A DNA stretch of 39,267 nt from an uncultured Collinsella sp. (GTDB lineage Bacteria; Actinomycetota; Coriobacteriia; Coriobacteriales; Coriobacteriaceae), in the NCBI GenBank assembly GCA_900542325.1, contig UQMY01000024.1, positions 1-39,267 on the forward strand. Direction: 5' to 3'. Positions within the stretch are counted from its first letter, which is position 1, and every line of letters starts with the position of its first letter. The notes under the pieces are model-generated. The model had not been told where the DNA came from. It saw nothing but the letters and a program-made list of their open reading frames with translations, and did no database searches. Both the position numbers and the translations under genes were made by a program. Shown here piece by piece: positions 9,055 through 17,298 of the stretch.

Positions 9055-9062
<8 letters not shown>
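8295..9062 (-). CDS. tpiA: Triosephosphate isomerase
   Basis: Interconverts dihydroxyacetone phosphate and glyceraldehyde 3-phosphate; a TIM-barrel dimer in the cytoplasm. The start chosen (MPNRTLLIAGNWKMN) gives 255 residues, the usual size. The catalytic Lys is in GNWKMN, the His in IGHSERRD and the Glu in AYEPIWAIGTGK; the phosphate-binding loop GGSAKPGN is near the C-terminus. The start lies inside the 3' end of pgk (8-base overlap), so translation is coupled. A longer in-frame extension would run further into pgk and is unlikely. Confidence 0.96.
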
Positions 9063-10245
<1,183 letters not shown>

Positions 10246-10268
10246 GTTTGCTTCTACCTTTCGTACGT

Positions 10269-10291
10269 GTCTGCCTTCCATTACGGCAGAC
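10269..10291 (-). other. Short hairpin in the pgk leader
   Basis: A perfect 7-bp inverted repeat (GTCTGCC at 10269-10275 and GGCAGAC at 10285-10291, 9-base loop) lies 24-46 bases before the pgk ATG, just after the gap terminator stem. It may protect the 5' end of a processed pgk message; this is inference. Confidence 0.4.
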
Positions 10292-10301
10292 GATTTCCTA
10301 T

Positions 10302-10348
10302 AAAAAGGGCGCGACCTTAGGGTGTAAGCCCTATAAGGCCGCGCCCTT
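10302..10348 (-). terminator. Terminator between gap and pgk
   Basis: A long stem of GGGCGCG/CGCGCCC (10307-10313 with 10340-10346) with inner CCTTA and AGGG pairings is followed on the minus strand by TTTTTA. It ends gap transcripts, probably only in part because pgk follows on the same strand. Confidence 0.8.
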
Positions 10349-10385
10349 CTTTAGACGCTCAACGAGCTATTCGCTAAAAGCTAAA

Positions 10386-11411
10386 TTAAGCAACGAACTT
10401 CTCGAAGTACTTGATGGTGCGGACCATCTGAGAGGTGTAAGAGTTCTCGTTGTCGTACCAAGAGGTGACCTGAACGAGGGTCTGGCCGTTGCCGAGGTCA
10501 GAGCACATGGTCTGAGTGGCGTCGAAGATGGAGCCGTGGGTCTCGCCGATGATGTCGGTGGAGACGATGTCGTCCTCGTTGTAACCGAAGGTCTCAGAGA
10601 TGGTGGCAGCGTAGGCCTTCATAGCAGCGTTGACCTCGTCGACAGTGACCTTCTTGTCAACGACAGCGTAGAGGTTGGTGATGGAGCCGGTCGGCGTCGG
10701 GACGCGCTGAGCGGCACCGATGAGCTTACCGTTGAGCTCGGGGAGAACCAGGCCGATAGCCTTGGCAGCACCGGTGGAGTTGGGGACGATGTTGACGGCG
10801 CAGGCGCGGCTACGACGCTTGTTGCCCTTGCGCTGCGGGCCGTCGAGCGGCATCTGGTCGCCAGTCCAGGCGTGAATGGTGGTCATGATGCCGGACACGA
10901 TGGGAGCGAAGTCGTTCAGACCCTTGGCCATCGGGGCGAGGCAGTTGGTGGTGCAGGAAGCAGCGGAGATGATGTTGTCCTCAGCGGTCAGCGTCTCGTG
11001 GTTGACGTTGTACACGATGGTGGGCAGATCGCTGCCAGCCGGAGCGGAGATGACGACCTTCTTGGCGCCAGCGTTGATGTGGGCCTGAGCCTTAGCCTTG
11101 CTGGTGTAGAAGCCGGTGCACTCGAGAACGACGTCGACGTCGAGGTCGCCCCAAGGCAGGTTGTTGGCGTCGGCCTCCTTGTAGATCTTGATCTCCTTGC
11201 CGTCAACGGTGATGGAATCCTCGCCAGCAACGACCTCGTGATCGCGAGCGTAGTTGCCCTGCGTGGAGTCGTACTTCAGCAGGTAAGCGAGCATGTCGGG
11301 AGAGGTGAGGTCGTTGATAGCGACGATCTCGGAGCCCTCATGACCGAACATCTGACGGAAGGCCAGACGACCGATGCGACCGAAGCCGTTAATAGCAACC
11401 TTTACTGCCAT
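10386..11411 (-). CDS. gap: Glyceraldehyde-3-phosphate dehydrogenase, type I
   Basis: Oxidises glyceraldehyde 3-phosphate to 1,3-bisphosphoglycerate with NAD+. The start MAVKVAINGFGRIGR has AAGGAG six bases upstream and gives 341 residues. The Rossmann NGFGRIGR motif comes first; the acidic residue in AINDLT (Asp34) marks NAD rather than NADP preference. The catalytic Cys153 is in ASCTTNCLAP. It is the first glycolytic gene here, preceded by an AT-rich promoter region and followed by its own terminator. This layout lets gap be expressed more strongly than pgk-tpiA-gpmI. Confidence 0.96.
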   Translation of the reverse strand: MAVKVAINGFGRIGRLAFRQMFGHEGSEIVAINDLTSPDMLAYLLKYDSTQGNYARDHEVVAGEDSITVDGKEIKIYKEADANNLPWGDLDVDVVLECTGFYTSKAKAQAHINAGAKKVVISAPAGSDLPTIVYNVNHETLTAEDNIISAASCTTNCLAPMAKGLNDFAPIVSGIMTTIHAWTGDQMPLDGPQRKGNKRRSRACAVNIVPNSTGAAKAIGLVLPELNGKLIGAAQRVPTPTGSITNLYAVVDKKVTVDEVNAAMKAYAATISETFGYNEDDIVSTDIIGETHGSIFDATQTMCSDLGNGQTLVQVTSWYDNENSYTSQMVRTIKYFEKFVA

Positions 11412-11483
11412 TGTGTCTCCTTTCGTAAGGCCCCCGCAAGCTACAGCGCCTGCCGTTGAGGCCCACAAACTAACCACTCGCCT

Positions 11484-11513
11484 AATATACCTTTTTTTGG
11501 ACTTGAATTTCAC
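11484..11513 (-). promoter_or_regulatory. gap: Candidate gap promoter
   Basis: On the minus strand GTGAAA (11508-11513) and TATATT (11484-11489) are separated by 18 bases and lie 73-102 bases before the gap ATG, in AT-rich DNA that contrasts with its surroundings. The -10 matches well, the -35 at four of six bases. Confidence 0.4.
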
Positions 11514-11545
11514 GAGAATGGTCGAAATTGAAAATCAAATTTACG

Positions 11546-11559
11546 TTAAAACGTTTTAA
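11546..11559. promoter_or_regulatory. 14-bp perfect palindrome upstream of gap
   Basis: TTAAAACGTTTTAA is a perfect palindrome centred on CG, the usual shape of LacI/CcpA-family operators. It lies about 35 bases upstream of the candidate gap -35 box and between whiA and gap. It is also close to the cre consensus (two mismatches). The function is inferred. Confidence 0.4.
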
Positions 11560-11604
11560 AGAATAAAATAGCAGCTAAATCCGTATATAAGTCGATACTT
11601 TAAA

Positions 11605-12534
11605 CTACCTGTTTGCTTCAATGAGCTTTTCAAGCCTCAAAACTCGATGGTAGAGGGCCGACTTCGACAAGGGAGGGTCAGCCATCTCCCCCAAATCACG
11701 CAGCGACAGATCGGGGTAGCGCTCGCGCAAGTCGCAAAAGACCGCCAATGCATCCGGAAGCTCATCGCGAAGGCCACGCTGCTCGAGCTCATCGATCAAC
11801 GCAAGCTGATGTTGGGCAGCACCGGCGCTTCTGGTCTGGTTGGCGAGCTCGGCATTCACGCGACGGTTCACATCGTTCTTAACCAACTTGACCGCGCGCG
11901 CTTCCTCAATCTCGGCAACGCTGCGCTTGGCACCAATCAGCTTTAAAAGATGCTCGATCTCCTCGGCGCTCTTAATGTAGACAGCAAAGGAGCCGCGCCG
12001 CGCGTTAACGCGCGCATGGACCCCGATCTGCTCCAATAGATCGCAGAGTCCCCGGGCATACTGCTCGCCCTGCACCGCGATCTCCAAATGAAAGTCGCCG
12101 CGGGGATCGGCCACGAAACCGCCAGCGATGAGCGCGCCGCGGATGTAGGCAAGCCTGCAGCAGGGACGGGCAACGATGTGCCGGGGAACACCGGCGACGA
12201 GCCCTCCCCTGCGGTCGAGAATGCCCAGCAGCACCAGAGCCTTGTCCAGGTCGGGTTGATCGGGCAGGGTAATGAGATAGTTACGGACCTTATGCAAGAC
12301 CGATTTACGAACGGTGAATTCCGTTTTGAGCTTAAGGATGCGATGCGTCAGTGTGATCATCGTGCGCGCGACGGCGCCCGTCTCGGTCGCGACCGTCAAA
12401 CGATACCGCCCGGAGCCGGCCAGCGAAAGTGTACCGCTCACGCGCGTCAGGGCGGCAAGCGTCGACAAATCGCAGTATTCACATTCAGGTTCGCAGCGCG
12501 CGAGCTCGTCACGCACCTCCGCGGTAAACGACAT
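11605..12534 (-). CDS. whiA: DNA-binding protein WhiA
   Basis: WhiA-family protein of Gram-positive bacteria. It acts as a sporulation regulator in Streptomyces and as a nucleoid-associated, division-linked protein in others. In 309 residues it shows the N-terminal LAGLIDADG-like fold (starting MSFTAEVRDELARC; RCCRLAYIRGALIAGGFVADP near 140). The C-terminal helix-turn-helix (RYPDLSLRDLGEMADPPLSKSALYHRVLR) closes it. The ATG lies six bases after the rapZ stop without a clear ribosome site, so it is probably coupled to rapZ. The gene usually found between them, yvcK, is absent. Confidence 0.93.
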   Translation of the reverse strand: MSFTAEVRDELARCEPECEYCDLSTLAALTRVSGTLSLAGSGRYRLTVATETGAVARTMITLTHRILKLKTEFTVRKSVLHKVRNYLITLPDQPDLDKALVLLGILDRRGGLVAGVPRHIVARPCCRLAYIRGALIAGGFVADPRGDFHLEIAVQGEQYARGLCDLLEQIGVHARVNARRGSFAVYIKSAEEIEHLLKLIGAKRSVAEIEEARAVKLVKNDVNRRVNAELANQTRSAGAAQHQLALIDELEQRGLRDELPDALAVFCDLRERYPDLSLRDLGEMADPPLSKSALYHRVLRLEKLIEANR

Positions 12535-12540
12535 GCAGGC

Positions 12541-13461
12541 CTATGCTTTCGTGTTCGCGCGCGACAGGTCGCGATGGGAAATGCTCACGTGATACTGGGC
12601 ACCTTCCAAATAACGTGCCGTGGCCTCGGCGATGGCAACGCTGCGGTGTTGGCCGCCCGTGCAACCGATGGCAATAGAAAGTTGCGGCTTGCCCTCCGCG
12701 ATATAGCCGGGCATGACCGTATCGAGCAGCTGCGTCCAGGCCTTCCAGAACTCCTGGGTCTTAGGATGGTCCAGAACAAAGTCGGAGACTTTCTTATCGA
12801 GACCGGTCATGGTGCGCATCTCGGGATCGTAGAACGGATTGGGCAGGAAGCGAACGTCGATCATGATGTCCGCCTCGACGGGCATACCGTGCTTAAAGCC
12901 AAACGAGAACACGTGAACGTCCATGAGCTGCTGGTCGGACAACTCGGAGAACGCCATGCGCAATTTGTTGCGCAGGGCAGAGGTGCGCAGGCGGCTCGTG
13001 TCGATGATCATATCGGCTCGATCGCGCACACCCTGCAGCTGCAGGCGCTCGCGCTGAATCGCGTCGGCCGTAGTCTCCCCCGGCTTGGCAATGGGATGGC
13101 GGCGGCGGTTTTCGCTATAACGACGGATCAGCACCTCGTCAGAAGCCTCCAGGAACACGATGTCGCAGCTCATCTCGCGCTCTTCGAGCGCAGCGACCGC
13201 ATCGAGTAACTCGTCAAACAGTCCCTGGCTACGCAAATCGCAGGTGACGGCAAGATGCCTGCCCACGCCCGTATTGATGCCGACGAGTTCGGCAAGCTGG
13301 GCGATCAGACGCGGAGGCAAGTTGTCGATGCAAAAGTAACCCATGTCCTCGAACACATGCATGGCCTGCGTTCGGCCCGATCCGGACATTCCGGTGATGA
13401 TGACGATATCGGGGATGCGCTCCGAGCGCTCCGCCGCATCCATGGCATCTCCCTTTTGCAT
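12541..13461 (-). CDS. rapZ: RNase adapter protein RapZ (YvcJ family)
   Basis: P-loop nucleotide-binding protein. In E. coli RapZ controls glucosamine-6-phosphate synthase through small RNAs; the role in actinobacteria is not settled. The start MQKGDAMDAAE has AGGAGG six bases upstream and gives 306 residues; an ATG six codons later (13443) is the alternative. Walker A reads GMSGSGRT, with Arg where most families have Lys, a form I recall from actinobacteria. The C-terminal domain has FGFKHGMP, RFLPNPFYDP and IGCTGGQHRS, the last matching the metabolite-binding part of the family. It precedes whiA by six bases and follows the nan genes across a terminator. Confidence 0.93.
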   Translation of the reverse strand: MQKGDAMDAAERSERIPDIVIITGMSGSGRTQAMHVFEDMGYFCIDNLPPRLIAQLAELVGINTGVGRHLAVTCDLRSQGLFDELLDAVAALEEREMSCDIVFLEASDEVLIRRYSENRRRHPIAKPGETTADAIQRERLQLQGVRDRADMIIDTSRLRTSALRNKLRMAFSELSDQQLMDVHVFSFGFKHGMPVEADIMIDVRFLPNPFYDPEMRTMTGLDKKVSDFVLDHPKTQEFWKAWTQLLDTVMPGYIAEGKPQLSIAIGCTGGQHRSVAIAEATARYLEGAQYHVSISHRDLSRANTKA

Positions 13462-13473
13462 GTGCTGCCTCCT

Positions 13474-13511
13474 AAAAACAAGCGCGGGACCCAGCAACCC
13501 GGATCCCGCGC
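13474..13511 (-). terminator. Rho-independent terminator after nanE
   Basis: The stem GCGCGGGATCC/GGGTCCCGCGC (13482-13511, loop within) runs on the minus strand into a TTGTTTTT tract. It lies about 50 bases past the nanE stop and just before the rapZ ribosome site, so it most likely ends the nan transcript. Confidence 0.82.
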
Positions 13512-13562
13512 GGTCAATTGCCTATATTGAGTATACCGCCCCGAGCGGATACGAGGCCTGTC

Positions 13563-14249
13563 TTACGCCTCAAGCGCAGCCTTGAACCAACTCGTAATAC
13601 TCGTTGGGTGCGTGATGGCGGTGCCGACGACAACGGCCCAGGCGCCAGCATCGATCGCGGCGCGAGCCTCCTCGGGCGTATGCACGCGACCCTCGCAAAT
13701 GATGGGAAGGCCGGGGAATTCCTCGGTCGCCTGACGCAGGAGCGGCAGATCGGGGCCATCGGCCATGGTGCAGTCGATGGCGGCGACACCATGAGAGAGC
13801 GTGGTGGATACCAGGTCGAAGCCCATATCAACCGCACGGCGAATGTCCTCGATGGTGGCACAGTCCGCCATCAGGAGCACACCCTCCTCGTGCAGCGGGC
13901 GGAAGGTATCCTCGACCGTCTTGCCATCGGGGCGCGGACGATCGGTTGCGTCGATCGCCACGATATCGGCACCGGCAGCGACGCAGGCGCGGGCGTGACG
14001 CAGCGTCGGCGTGATGTAGACGCCCTCATGCCCATCCTTCCACAGGCCGATGACGGGAACCTCACAGCGACCCTTAATGGCGGCAATGTCGGCAAGGCCC
14101 TGGCAGCGAATAGCGGCGGCTCCGCCGAGCTCGCAAGCGCGAGACATTTGCGCCATGGTCTCGGGCGTACGAAGCGGCTCGCCCATATACGCCTGAACGC
14201 TCACGACGAGCTTGCCCTTCAGGGATTGAATCAAAGGATCGACGGTCAT
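13563..14249 (-). CDS. nanE: N-acetylmannosamine-6-phosphate 2-epimerase NanE
   Basis: Converts ManNAc-6-P to GlcNAc-6-P, the third step of sialic acid breakdown; a cytoplasmic TIM barrel. In 228 residues, normal for NanE, one sees LVVSVQAYMGEPLR, AAIRCQGLADI, the catalytic-Lys motif VIGLWKDG, and IVAIDATDRPRP. Also present are LMADCATIEDIRRA and the phosphate-binding ends ICEGRVHTPEEA and AVVVGTAIT. It follows the ROK kinase by 70 bases containing a hairpin. Its presence is the firmest evidence that the surrounding genes serve sialic acid or ManNAc use. Confidence 0.95.
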   Translation of the reverse strand: MTVDPLIQSLKGKLVVSVQAYMGEPLRTPETMAQMSRACELGGAAAIRCQGLADIAAIKGRCEVPVIGLWKDGHEGVYITPTLRHARACVAAGADIVAIDATDRPRPDGKTVEDTFRPLHEEGVLLMADCATIEDIRRAVDMGFDLVSTTLSHGVAAIDCTMADGPDLPLLRQATEEFPGLPIICEGRVHTPEEARAAIDAGAWAVVVGTAITHPTSITSWFKAALEA

Positions 14250-14272
14250 AAGGCTGCAACCTTTCTCAGAAC

Positions 14273-14303
14273 AGCCTCCCGAGGCGTGTTGTCTCGGGAG
14301 GCT
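14273..14303 (-). other. Intercistronic hairpin between ROK kinase and nanE
   Basis: A perfect 11-bp stem (14273-14283 with 14293-14303; AGCCTCCCGAG and its complement) with a 9-base loop. The minus strand continues GTTCTGAG without a U-tract, so it is more likely a stabilising or processing element than a full terminator. Confidence 0.55.
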
Positions 14304-14319
14304 CCTACAGCAGATACGT

Positions 14320-15285
14320 TTACTTCAACGAGGCGAGAAGATGCTCAGCGGCACCGATGAGCGGAGCATCGCCCTCCAGAGAACCGATGAGGATCGGCGT
14401 GTCCTGAAGCGGATCGAGCGCCTGGCTGGCATAGCCCTCGTGCACCGAATCCTTCCATGTCTGCGAACGCCAATCGGGACCTTGGTGAATCACGCCGCCC
14501 GAAAGCACGATGACCTCAGGGTCCAGGATGTTAGCGAGCGAGCCCAAGCTGGCACCCAGCGCAAAGCCGGCGTCATGGATGACCTCGGTCGCCTTTGCGT
14601 CGCCCGCACGGCACAGGTCGTTTACGTCGCGTCCGACAGAAGGACGGCTGGGGTCAACGCGACCAAAGCGCTCGTCATACATTCGACCAATGGAAGTGCC
14701 CGAAGCAACCGACTCCAGATGGCCAGAACGCCCGCAGGCGCAGGGAATGCCGGCGGCAGCCGAGCACTCGATGTGGCCCATATGGCCAGCAGCACCATGG
14801 AAGCCCTGCATCACGCGGCCGTTCTCGACATATGCGCCGCCGATGCCCGTACCGATGCCAAGACACAAGACGGAGAACTTGCCCTTGCCGACGCCCCAGT
14901 GGGCCTCGCCCAGAGCATGAGCCTGCACGTCGCCTACAACGGCAACGGGAAGACCGAGGTCCTCGCGCAGACGTGGCCCCAACTGAACGCCGGACCAGCC
15001 GGGCATGATCTCATTGGCATACGCGATGGCGCCCGTCTTGGGATCGACGACGCCGGCGGCACCGATACCGACGCCAAGGACCTCGACATCGGGATTCGCC
15101 TCGAGAGCAGCCTTGATGGACGCCTCGATACGCTGGAAGACGGCCTCGCCGCCCTCTTGGGCCTCGGTGGGAACCTCAGCTTCAAAGACCGGATGGGGCA
15201 CGCCGCCATCAGTCGGATACTCCATAATGGCAGTCGCAATCTTGGTGCCGCCGATATCGACGGAGCAAACGTACTTGTTCTCCAT
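14320..15285 (-). CDS. nanK: ROK-family sugar kinase, probable N-acetylmannosamine kinase
   Basis: ROK kinases phosphorylate hexoses or amino sugars with ATP; beside nanE and a lyase the likely substrate is ManNAc. The start MENKYVCSVDIGGTK has AAGGAG before it and gives 321 residues. Visible motifs are the ATP-binding DIGGTK, a catalytic Asp in GDVQAHALGE (about 119), GIGTGIGG, and the zinc motif GHMGHIEC...CACGRSGHLE. In the last, the third Cys of the usual CxCGxxGCxE is His. The C-terminal ATP motif VIVLSGGV is present. A glucokinase role cannot be excluded from sequence alone. The kinase is flanked by hairpins on both sides. Confidence 0.8.
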   Translation of the reverse strand: MENKYVCSVDIGGTKIATAIMEYPTDGGVPHPVFEAEVPTEAQEGGEAVFQRIEASIKAALEANPDVEVLGVGIGAAGVVDPKTGAIAYANEIMPGWSGVQLGPRLREDLGLPVAVVGDVQAHALGEAHWGVGKGKFSVLCLGIGTGIGGAYVENGRVMQGFHGAAGHMGHIECSAAAGIPCACGRSGHLESVASGTSIGRMYDERFGRVDPSRPSVGRDVNDLCRAGDAKATEVIHDAGFALGASLGSLANILDPEVIVLSGGVIHQGPDWRSQTWKDSVHEGYASQALDPLQDTPILIGSLEGDAPLIGAAEHLLASLK

Positions 15286-15385
15286 GTCGCTCTCCTTAGG
15301 AGATATAAACAACTACAGGAAATGCGCCGGCAGGCTAGCCGTCACAGCGCGGTAAAGGTTTTCCAGGTGCCCGAGATCGCCGAGA

Positions 15386-15427
15386 AACCGTGCGGCCATT
15401 GACCTAATGGGTCATGGCCGCACGGTT
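15386..15427 (-). other. Strong hairpin between lyase and ROK kinase
   Basis: A 13-bp perfect outer stem (15386-15398 with 15415-15427) and a 5-bp inner stem (15400-15404 with 15410-15414) are separated by a single bulged base. On the minus strand it is followed by TCTCGG, so a U-tract is poor. It could act as a partial terminator or 3' stabiliser. Confidence 0.6.
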
Positions 15428-15457
15428 GAGGCGCGAGGTTGGGCGCCTGGGAAAGCA

Positions 15458-16378
15458 CTACAGCAGACCGTTGTCCTGGAGAACCTTCCTGATCGCCTCG
15501 ACGTTCTCGCCGGTCATGGCCTTCACCGGGCGCGGCATGGTCGGGCTGTCGAAGATACCCATGAGGTTCATAGCGGTCTTGAAGGCGCCGACGCCACCGG
15601 CATAGCCCTGGACGCCCGAGGTGACATCCCAGATGTGCGAAATCTCATTGAGGCGATCCTGCTCGGCCTTGACGGTAGCCCAGTCACCAGCCTGAGCGGC
15701 CTTCCACTGACGCACGTAGCCCTCGGGTTCAACGTTGGCGAGACCCGGGACGGAACCGTCGGCGCCACCAAGGTAAGCGCCGTCGACAACGACCTCGTGA
15801 CCGGTGAGGATGCTCATCGGATGGCCGTTCTTCTCGTTCTCCTGAACGAGGTAGCGGAACGAGATGTCATCACCCGAGGAATCCTTAACGCCAGCAAGGA
15901 CGCCCTCGGCGCCGAGCTTGGCAAGGAGCTTCCAGGGGAGCTTGGTGTGAACGCAGACGGGAATGTCATAGGCAAAGATGGGCAGGTCGAGCTCCTCGTG
16001 CAGGATGCGGAAGTGCTCCTCGACCTCGGTCATGCCCTGCAGGGCATAGAACGGGCAGGTGGCGACGAGGGCATCGGCGCCCAGTTCCTGAGCGACCTTA
16101 CCGTGCTCGATCATGCGCTCGGTCTCGGTATCGATGATGCCGACCAGGACAGGCACACGGTGGTCGACGATACGGACGGCCTCGGCGATGATCTGGCGAC
16201 GACGCTCGTCGGTGGAGAATACGACCTCGCCCGAAGAGCCCAAGAAGAACAGACCGTCGACGCCGGCGTCGATCATGCGGTTGATGCTGCGCTCAAAGGA
16301 GGCAACGTCGAGCTGATGGTCTTCGGTATCGGGAACAACGACGGGGGGAATAACGCCGGTGAATTGCTGAGTTGCCAC
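15458..16378 (-). CDS. nanA: DHDPS/NAL-family aldolase, probable N-acetylneuraminate lyase
   Basis: Class I aldolase of the dihydrodipicolinate synthase / N-acetylneuraminate lyase family, 306 residues; it would split Neu5Ac to ManNAc and pyruvate. GSSGE (47-51), Tyr137 in FAYDIP and the Schiff-base Lys165 in GVKDSSGD are all present; Tyr137 and Lys165 coincide with the numbering known for E. coli NanA. The start is GTG with AAGGAG six bases upstream. The residues after the Lys (KDSSGD) are more usual in other aldolases of the family than in classical NanA, so specificity rests on the neighbouring kinase and nanE. It follows the CE7 pair across a stem. Confidence 0.7.
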   Translation of the reverse strand: MATQQFTGVIPPVVVPDTEDHQLDVASFERSINRMIDAGVDGLFFLGSSGEVVFSTDERRRQIIAEAVRIVDHRVPVLVGIIDTETERMIEHGKVAQELGADALVATCPFYALQGMTEVEEHFRILHEELDLPIFAYDIPVCVHTKLPWKLLAKLGAEGVLAGVKDSSGDDISFRYLVQENEKNGHPMSILTGHEVVVDGAYLGGADGSVPGLANVEPEGYVRQWKAAQAGDWATVKAEQDRLNEISHIWDVTSGVQGYAGGVGAFKTAMNLMGIFDSPTMPRPVKAMTGENVEAIRKVLQDNGLL

Positions 16379-16402
16379 AAGAATCTCCTTAGTTGTCTAG
16401 CG

Positions 16403-16447
16403 GGCGGCCCTATGCCACCCACTCTTGTTGGCAGTGTCCAGGCCGCC
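16403..16447 (-). other. Two-tier hairpin between CE7 paralogue and lyase
   Basis: An outer 7-bp stem (GGCGGCC 16403-16409 with GGCCGCC 16441-16447) and an inner TGCCA/TGGCA stem (16413-16417 with 16429-16433). The outer arm touches the stop codon of the upstream gene. There is no U-tract. Confidence 0.4.
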
Positions 16448-17298
16448 TAGGCCAAAGAACACGGGTAGAACGTTTGGTTAAAGAAGTCGACGACTTCGTT
16501 TTCGAACGCATTGATGCGCTCATGAGCGTATTTGGCATAGATGATATGCCTCCGGTCACACTCAAGACCGTTGAATACGGCAAACTGGCCCTTGGGAGCA
16601 CTCACGGCATCCATGAGCGATGTGCCCATGAGTACCGATCCGCGCACCCGAGACGACAGTGCCTCGAGGCCGCCGGGAAGCGGATTGGCAACTGCCGCGC
16701 AGGCAAGGCCCCGCTCGTCCAGAGCACAAACCGCCAGCGCGACTCCTCCGCCAAGACCCTCGCCCCATGCAAACATGCGGTCGGGATCCACGCTGTCAAG
16801 ATTGCGTGCGACCTTCGACAACGCGCAGCCCCAACGGATGCGTTTGACAAAAGCAGGCGAGGTGATCCCCTGCTGCAGATCGCTGCACCCAATCACATCA
16901 TCGTCCAGCGCAAGCACGGCATATCCCATGGCGGCAAACCTCGTCATGTGATGCCATCCACGCACGGGCCGGTCAATGTCATGGAACATCAGGCACAGCG
17001 GCACAAGCTCGGATGTCCGGGCGCGACCAGCGGGCTCAATCAGGCGGCCGTGTACGACATCCCCGCCGACCTCAAAGGAGACCTCGGAGTAGCGCGCGCA
17101 CGGATTGACGAAATCAATCGCCGTAACGGTCAACCCGCAAACCTCAGGATTCGATACGGCTGTACACAAATCGGAAATATCCACCGAAGTATCGCCGCGC
17201 CAATCCCGGAAATCGGAGAGCTTTGACGAAACCGTCCCGGGAATCCCCGTAAGCTCGGGGACAATCAGCTCATCGACATTGCTTTCGCACTTAGACAT
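16447..17298 (-). CDS. CE7 acetylesterase-like protein lacking the catalytic Ser
   Basis: Paralogue of the gene directly upstream, 283 residues against 325. Shared landmarks align well, including PLCLMFHD with PLVLQFHG and the C-terminal GQFAVFN with TQFAVYN. The nucleophile elbow GASQGGG of the neighbour reads GEGLGGG here, so the Ser is Gly181. The triad Asp (about 230, GTSLMDAV) and His (about 259, YAHERI) are kept. The oxyanion-side HGYPG and GQGG motifs are also lost, and roughly 40 residues are missing, mainly in the middle of the C-terminal half. It is therefore probably not an esterase by the usual mechanism; a structural partner, a sugar-binding or regulatory role, or early decay are possible. 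Its frame is intact and its start overlaps the active copy by 8 bases, which argues against a dead gene. Confidence 0.75.
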   Translation of the reverse strand: MSKCESNVDELIVPELTGIPGTVSSKLSDFRDWRGDTSVDISDLCTAVSNPEVCGLTVTAIDFVNPCARYSEVSFEVGGDVVHGRLIEPAGRARTSELVPLCLMFHDIDRPVRGWHHMTRFAAMGYAVLALDDDVIGCSDLQQGITSPAFVKRIRWGCALSKVARNLDSVDPDRMFAWGEGLGGGVALAVCALDERGLACAAVANPLPGGLEALSSRVRGSVLMGTSLMDAVSAPKGQFAVFNGLECDRRHIIYAKYAHERINAFENEVVDFFNQTFYPCSLA

